This document shows, piece by piece, positions 5,855 to 8,462 of a stretch of DNA of 8,462 nucleotides. A model generated the notes under the pieces. The model had not been told where the DNA came from. It worked only from the letters and a program-made list of their open reading frames with translations, and ran no database searches. Origin of the DNA: Bacteroidales bacterium UBA1458 (GTDB taxonomy: Bacteria > Bacteroidota > Bacteroidia > Bacteroidales > VadinHA17). The position numbers and the translations under genes are program-made. The stretch spans positions 4,360-12,821 of the forward strand of contig DCSU01000091.1 in NCBI GenBank assembly GCA_002325785.1. Reading direction: 5' to 3'. Every line of letters starts with the position of its first letter. Within the stretch, counting starts at the first letter, position 1.

Positions 5855-6541
5855 ATGGCACGAAAGAGTACCCGCGATATGATCATTGGCGTTGCTGCCC
5901 GGCTGTTTGCGACCAACGGACTGAGAAGGACCACCATGGAGACGATAGCCATGGCGGCCGGTAGGGGAAGGCGTACGGTATACATGTATTTCACCAATAA
6001 AGCAGAAATATATGATGCAGTTGTCGAAATGGAGATAAAGATGATCACGGAACCGCTCAGGGATTTAGTATCATCAACCAGGGATCTTGAGACGGTTCTG
6101 CACCGTTACGGCGAGCAGAGGGTCAACCGGATGAATTCGCTTTTAACGAGAAACCCGCTGCTCCTTAAAGATTTCTCCCAGGGCCACAGCAGAATTGAGC
6201 GGTTAAGGGAGAGGTTGAACAATGATGAGCTTCAGATTCTGACCCCTCTGTTTCGCAGACATATCGAATCCGGGAACGCATCCATCAAGCTTTTGCCTGA
6301 AGAGCAAGCCGGTTCAGCATCCGCCTCCGGCCAGCCTCCGCATGGAACGAAGGTCGGGTCAGCATCCGCTTCTGTCCAGCCTTACCCTGAAGACTATGCT
6401 GCAATTTTTCTGAATATGTTAAGAGGAAGCGACAGGCTCCTGACAAAAACGGATGGCCCCGGTGAAGCCATCCGTTTCTCAGCGATATCTGCCGACCTCC
6501 TCCTGAGGGGTATTGCGAGTTACAGACCAGACGTGGACTGA
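5855..6541 (+). CDS. TetR/AcrR-family transcriptional regulator with internal repeat
   Basis: A 228-residue DNA-binding regulator. The N-terminal TetR domain is clear: helix 1 (about 6-21, IGVAARLFATNG), then the helix-turn-helix with TTMETIAMAAGRGRRTVYMYF (26-46) and the conserved NKAEIYDAV that follows. The rest (about 55-228) is the helical ligand-binding and dimerisation part, which is not conserved enough to name the ligand. It carries an odd low-complexity insert at 153-176, where GSASASGQP and GSASASVQP recur 15 residues apart. The start at 5855 is supported by the conserved N-terminus and by the promoter and palindrome directly before it. It is divergent from the M1 operon (85 bp between starts) and converges on the DHOD-like gene 32 bp away. 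It probably represses itself; the M1 operon or another nearby gene may also be a target. Confidence 0.9.
   Translation: MARKSTRDMIIGVAARLFATNGLRRTTMETIAMAAGRGRRTVYMYFTNKAEIYDAVVEMEIKMITEPLRDLVSSTRDLETVLHRYGEQRVNRMNSLLTRNPLLLKDFSQGHSRIERLRERLNNDELQILTPLFRRHIESGNASIKLLPEEQAGSASASGQPPHGTKVGSASASVQPYPEDYAAIFLNMLRGSDRLLTKTDGPGEAIRFSAISADLLLRGIASYRPDVD
6311..6382 (+). repeat. In-frame 27-nt direct repeat, 45-nt period, inside tetR
   Basis: Copies at 6311-6337 and 6356-6382 are identical at 23 of 27 positions and lie 45 nt apart, exactly 15 codons. They encode GSASASGQP and GSASASVQP, separated by PHGTKV. Two of the four differences change amino acids little or not at all, so the reading frame is kept. 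The segment is rich in Ser, Ala, Pro and Gly, unlike the surrounding helices, and looks like an insert between helices of the ligand domain. Confidence 0.75.
6445..6477 (-). terminator. Intrinsic terminator of the DHOD-like gene, embedded in tetR
   Basis: A perfect 11-bp stem: AAACGGATGGC at 6447-6457 pairs with GCCATCCGTTT at 6467-6477 around a 9-nt loop. Read on the minus strand the stem ends in CCGTTTTTG (five T), the classical rho-independent pattern; on the plus strand only three T follow. It lies 96 nt past the DHOD-like stop codon and antisense to tetR codons about 197-208. The stem is strong for a coding region, which supports a real function, but termination in vivo is an inference. 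Confidence 0.6.
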
Positions 6542-6573
6542 GCCTTTCAACAAAACTCTTCCCCTCGCGATGA

Positions 6574-7596
6574 TCAGTTCAGAGTCTTGTATTTCTTCAT
6601 TATATCGCCGGAGTTCATCATAAAATCGATGTACTGAGCCCGGTGATACGGAAGTTTGTTTTCAGTCTTATTAAGTGACAGTTTCCCGCGGAATGCATCT
6701 AATGTCTTATACCCATGAGAATCCATCCATTTGGCTGTCTCCTCGGTCATCGATTTTATGACGCTAATCCCGTTTTTGTAAAGTGTACTTACCACCTGAA
6801 CGGCATCTGCTCCGGCAAGAAGCATTTTTATCACGTCATTTCCGGAATAGACCCCGGTTGAAGTGCATACGGAAGCGCCTATGTTGCCGTAAAGCATTCC
6901 GGTGAATCTCAGGGGAAGTTTGAGGTCTTCGCTGCTGCTTAGATTGTACGGCATGGTATGCTTTTCACTGAAAATGTCAATGTCAGGTTGCAACAGCCTG
7001 TTGAATATAACCACTCCGTTGGCCCCTGCCTTGTCAAGGCCGGTGATGAATTTCAGTGGGTTGGTATAGAACGGGCTGAGCTTAACCGATACCGGTATTT
7101 TAACCGCGGCTATGACCTTTCGGAGGGTCTCGAGCTGTCTCTCCTCTATTGTTGTTCTATCTTTGCCCGACTCATCAGGGAGAGAGTAAAAATTGAGTTC
7201 CAGGCCGTTGACGCCTATGGCAGCGGCCTTAACGGCGTATTCGACCCATATGTCATCATGGATGGCATTGAGGCTTGCGAAGAGAGGTATGGAGACTGCC
7301 TCCCTGGCCTTCTTCAGGTTTAACAGATAATCATCAGGTGATTCAGGCACAGAATGTGAGTTGGGAAAGAGAGTTATCTGTTCCGCATTCCGGTCCTCAT
7401 ACTCTGTCTTCTGCTCGGACATCTCGAGGTTTTCAAGCTGTACCTGCTCCTCGAAAAGAGATTTGTAGACTATTGCGGCCACGCCTGCCTCCTCCAGTTG
7501 GCGGAGCTTATGGATGTCAGTCACCAGGTTACTGGCACCTGCAATGATCGGGCTCTTGAGTTCAATGCCCATGTAATGTGTTCTCAGATCTGCCAT
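6574..7596 (-). CDS. Dihydroorotate dehydrogenase-like FMN flavoprotein
   Basis: A 340-residue cytoplasmic (beta/alpha)8 protein of the class 1 DHOD/PreA-like group. Visible landmarks: the N-terminal strand LKSPIIAGASNLV (13-25), SLFEEQV (46-52), SVKLSPFY with FMN-contact K172 (170-177), GVVIFNR (194-200), STGVYSGNDVIKMLLAGADAVQV (246-268), the FMN phosphate-binding region. The catalytic loop of true DHODs (N-x-S/C-x-P-N) is degenerate here: LELNFYSLPDE at 133-142, where S138 could at most play the base role and the PN pair is lost. So pyrimidine synthesis is doubtful. Such proteins are usually annotated as DHOD-like and often lie beside pyruvate:ferredoxin oxidoreductase genes, but not in this window. 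The start at 7596 fits the conserved N-terminus; the leader is A/T-rich, without a Shine-Dalgarno sequence. The gene is single, with convergent tetR downstream and a strong terminator 96 nt past its stop. Confidence 0.9.
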   Translation of the reverse strand: MADLRTHYMGIELKSPIIAGASNLVTDIHKLRQLEEAGVAAIVYKSLFEEQVQLENLEMSEQKTEYEDRNAEQITLFPNSHSVPESPDDYLLNLKKAREAVSIPLFASLNAIHDDIWVEYAVKAAAIGVNGLELNFYSLPDESGKDRTTIEERQLETLRKVIAAVKIPVSVKLSPFYTNPLKFITGLDKAGANGVVIFNRLLQPDIDIFSEKHTMPYNLSSSEDLKLPLRFTGMLYGNIGASVCTSTGVYSGNDVIKMLLAGADAVQVVSTLYKNGISVIKSMTEETAKWMDSHGYKTLDAFRGKLSLNKTENKLPYHRAQYIDFMMNSGDIMKKYKTLN

Positions 7597-7710
7597 GACA
7601 TTTGTTTTTTATGTATAACAATTCGTTAAACAAAATGTTCTGCCCCTTCTGTAATAAGACGAATGAGTAAAAACGGCCTGCGGATGCCGGCTGCTGAGCC
7701 GCACACAAAT

Positions 7711-7741
7711 AAAAAACGGCCGGTGGGGTGCCGGTGGCCGT
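7711..7741 (-). terminator. Second peroxidase-gene terminator (backup)
   Basis: On the minus strand ACGGCC (7741-7736) pairs with GGCCGT (7721-7716), with further CCGG pairing possible inside, and TTTTTATTTG follows. The stem is less perfect than the one at 7751-7779. It lies about 60 nt past the peroxidase stop and would catch read-through. Confidence 0.55.
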
Positions 7742-7750
7742 ATCACCTAC

Positions 7751-7779
7751 AAAAAACGGCCGGTTTGATGCCGGCCGTT
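7751..7779 (-). terminator. Primary intrinsic terminator of the peroxidase gene
   Basis: A 9-bp perfect stem: ACGGCCGG (7756-7763) pairs with CCGGCCGT (7771-7778), extended by one A-T pair, around a 7-nt loop. On the minus strand it is followed by a six-T run. It starts 21 nt past the peroxidase stop codon, the expected distance. Confidence 0.85.
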
Positions 7780-7799
7780 AATAATTTATCGGGGATATA

Positions 7800-8360
7800 T
7801 TATTTTGCCTGAGTGAACTGATCCTTGGTAACCCACATCACCACCTCGTCAGAGAGAGGTTTGACTGCAGGCTTAAGGAATCCAACAAGGTTGCCCTCCT
7901 CATCGATGAGATACTTCTGGAAGTTCCATGCCACCTCAGAGTCGATGACGCCGTTGGCGGACTTGCTGGTGAGCCATTTATAAAGAGGATGCATGTCGTC
8001 TCCCTTGACGGATATCTTCGACATGATCGGGAAAGTCACACCGTATTTGCTGTCGCAGAACTCCTTAATGTCTTGATTTGTCCCGGGTTCCTGGTTCATG
8101 AAGTTATTGGCCGGGAAGCCTATGATGACAAGTTTCTGTTTGTATGCTTTATTAAGGAGTTCAAGGTCCTTGTATTGCGGAGTATGTCCGCATTTTGATG
8201 CAGTATTAACGATCATCACCTTCTTGCCTTTAAGGTCGGCGAAGCTGAACTGCTGTCCGTCGATTGTCTCAACGATAAAGTCATAGAACGACTTCTGTGA
8301 CATTGCGGGGGCTATTATGAAGGCCATCAGTGCGGCAATCGTTATTAATCTCTTTTTCAT
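7800..8360 (-). CDS. Secreted glutathione-peroxidase-family thiol peroxidase
   Basis: A 186-residue peroxidase of the GPX family, which reduces hydroperoxides with thiol donors, most often thioredoxin in bacteria. Residues 1-21 form a signal peptide (KKR, hydrophobic core, APAMS-Q), so it should act in the periplasm. The peroxidatic Cys is C57 in NTASKCGHTPQY. The resolving Cys of the two-Cys GPX class is present as C102 in EFCDSKYGVTFPIM. Of the other catalytic tetrad positions, W135 and N136 are present (AWNFQKY), but the Gln of the usual GFPCNQFGNQEPG loop is N86 (GFPANNFMNQEPG) and the preceding Cys is Ala. Such ANNF variants are, as I recall, common in Bacteroidetes. The length is normal for a full GPX plus signal peptide. 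The gene is single, ending in a tandem terminator array. The reducing partner is not in the window. Confidence 0.93.
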   Translation of the reverse strand: MKKRLITIAALMAFIIAPAMSQKSFYDFIVETIDGQQFSFADLKGKKVMIVNTASKCGHTPQYKDLELLNKAYKQKLVIIGFPANNFMNQEPGTNQDIKEFCDSKYGVTFPIMSKISVKGDDMHPLYKWLTSKSANGVIDSEVAWNFQKYLIDEEGNLVGFLKPAVKPLSDEVVMWVTKDQFTQAK

Positions 8361-8388
8361 TTTATCAGTTATTTAACTACCCTATTAA

Positions 8389-8418
8389 CAAACCTGGTGC
8401 CAAAGAGTTTGGGGCAAT
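8389..8418 (-). promoter_or_regulatory. Possible promoter of the peroxidase gene
   Basis: On the minus strand ATTG (8418-8415) and CAGGTTTG (8396-8389) are 18 nt apart. They resemble the Bacteroidetes -33 (TTTG) and -7 (TAnnTTTG) elements, with one mismatch each. The -7 copy is 28 nt before the start. The rest of 8361-8462 is A/T-rich, with no other signal. Confidence 0.33.
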
Positions 8419-8462
8419 ATTAATTAAAATTTTGGCTTCTTATTTATAATAATTCTAAATAA

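Larger units (their letters stand above)
7669..7779. repeat. Three direct copies of a terminator-like unit
   Basis: A unit of the form AAAAAACGGCCGG-N4-6-GCCGG recurs three times, starting at 7669, 7711 and 7751, about 40 nt apart. The leftmost copy is degenerate (a 5-A run and only short stems such as CGGC/GCCG). The two right copies are proper hairpins. All face the same way and lie just downstream of the peroxidase gene. This fills the 203-nt gap between the DHOD-like and peroxidase genes; no open frame or second element was seen in it. Confidence 0.75.

Noticed and set aside
6550..6590. Imperfect hairpin (ACAAAACTCT with AGAGTCTTGT) as a tetR terminator.
   Set aside because: One mismatch, a 21-nt loop, low GC content and no U-run on the plus strand; too weak to call.
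7608..7634. TTTG and TATACAT (minus strand) as the promoter of the DHOD-like gene.
   Set aside because: The spacing is 13 nt rather than about 19 and the -7 half lacks TTTG, so no promoter was called.

Overview
The window looks like a chromosomal segment of a member of the Bacteroidota, probably an uncultured Bacteroidales-type organism. The reasons are: (i) exact matches to the Bacteroidetes -7 promoter element TAnnTTTG sit 22 to 29 nt before three start codons; (ii) starts follow A/T-rich leaders, mostly without a clear Shine-Dalgarno sequence; (iii) the gene content fits (a lipoprotein GH5 glycosidase, a secreted M1 peptidase, a secreted GPX-type peroxidase, Hdr-like iron-sulfur subunits). 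No plasmid, phage, insertion sequence, tRNA, rRNA or CRISPR was found.

Layout. Positions 1-1353 (minus strand) hold an hdrC-hdrB pair with a 17-nt overlap; hdrB runs off the left edge. Positions 1354-1612 are non-coding and hold an array of 7-nt-phased CAGT/ACTG repeats that folds into a long inverted repeat. Positions 1613-2839 (minus) encode a GH5-family lipoprotein glycosidase. Positions 2937-5769 (minus) are a two-gene operon: a secreted M1 metallopeptidase followed 10 nt later by a six-helix membrane protein of unknown role. Positions 5770-5854 are a divergent promoter region, with a 24-bp palindrome directly before a plus-strand TetR-family regulator (5855-6541). A dihydroorotate-dehydrogenase-like flavoprotein (6574-7596, minus) converges on tetR, and its best terminator lies inside the tetR coding sequence. 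Positions 7597-7799 hold a tandem terminator array serving the last gene, a secreted glutathione-peroxidase-family protein (7800-8360, minus).

How they work together. The genes do not form one pathway. The Hdr-like pair is the left end of an electron-transfer operon whose remaining subunits are outside the window. Its HdrB has a degenerate N-terminal CCG motif, and both subunits resemble, from memory, the C1/B1 subunits of sulfur-oxidation-type (sHdr) complexes more than methanogen HdrCB. GH5 and the M1 peptidase are secreted hydrolases for glycan and peptide use. TetR probably represses itself and may influence the divergent M1 operon.

The least ordinary features are the degenerate HdrB motif, the heptad repeat array, an in-frame 45-nt-period repeat inside tetR, the antisense terminator inside tetR, and the tandem terminators after the peroxidase gene. 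I did not find a clearly new multi-gene system; the Hdr-like pair is the best lead, but most of its operon is outside the window.
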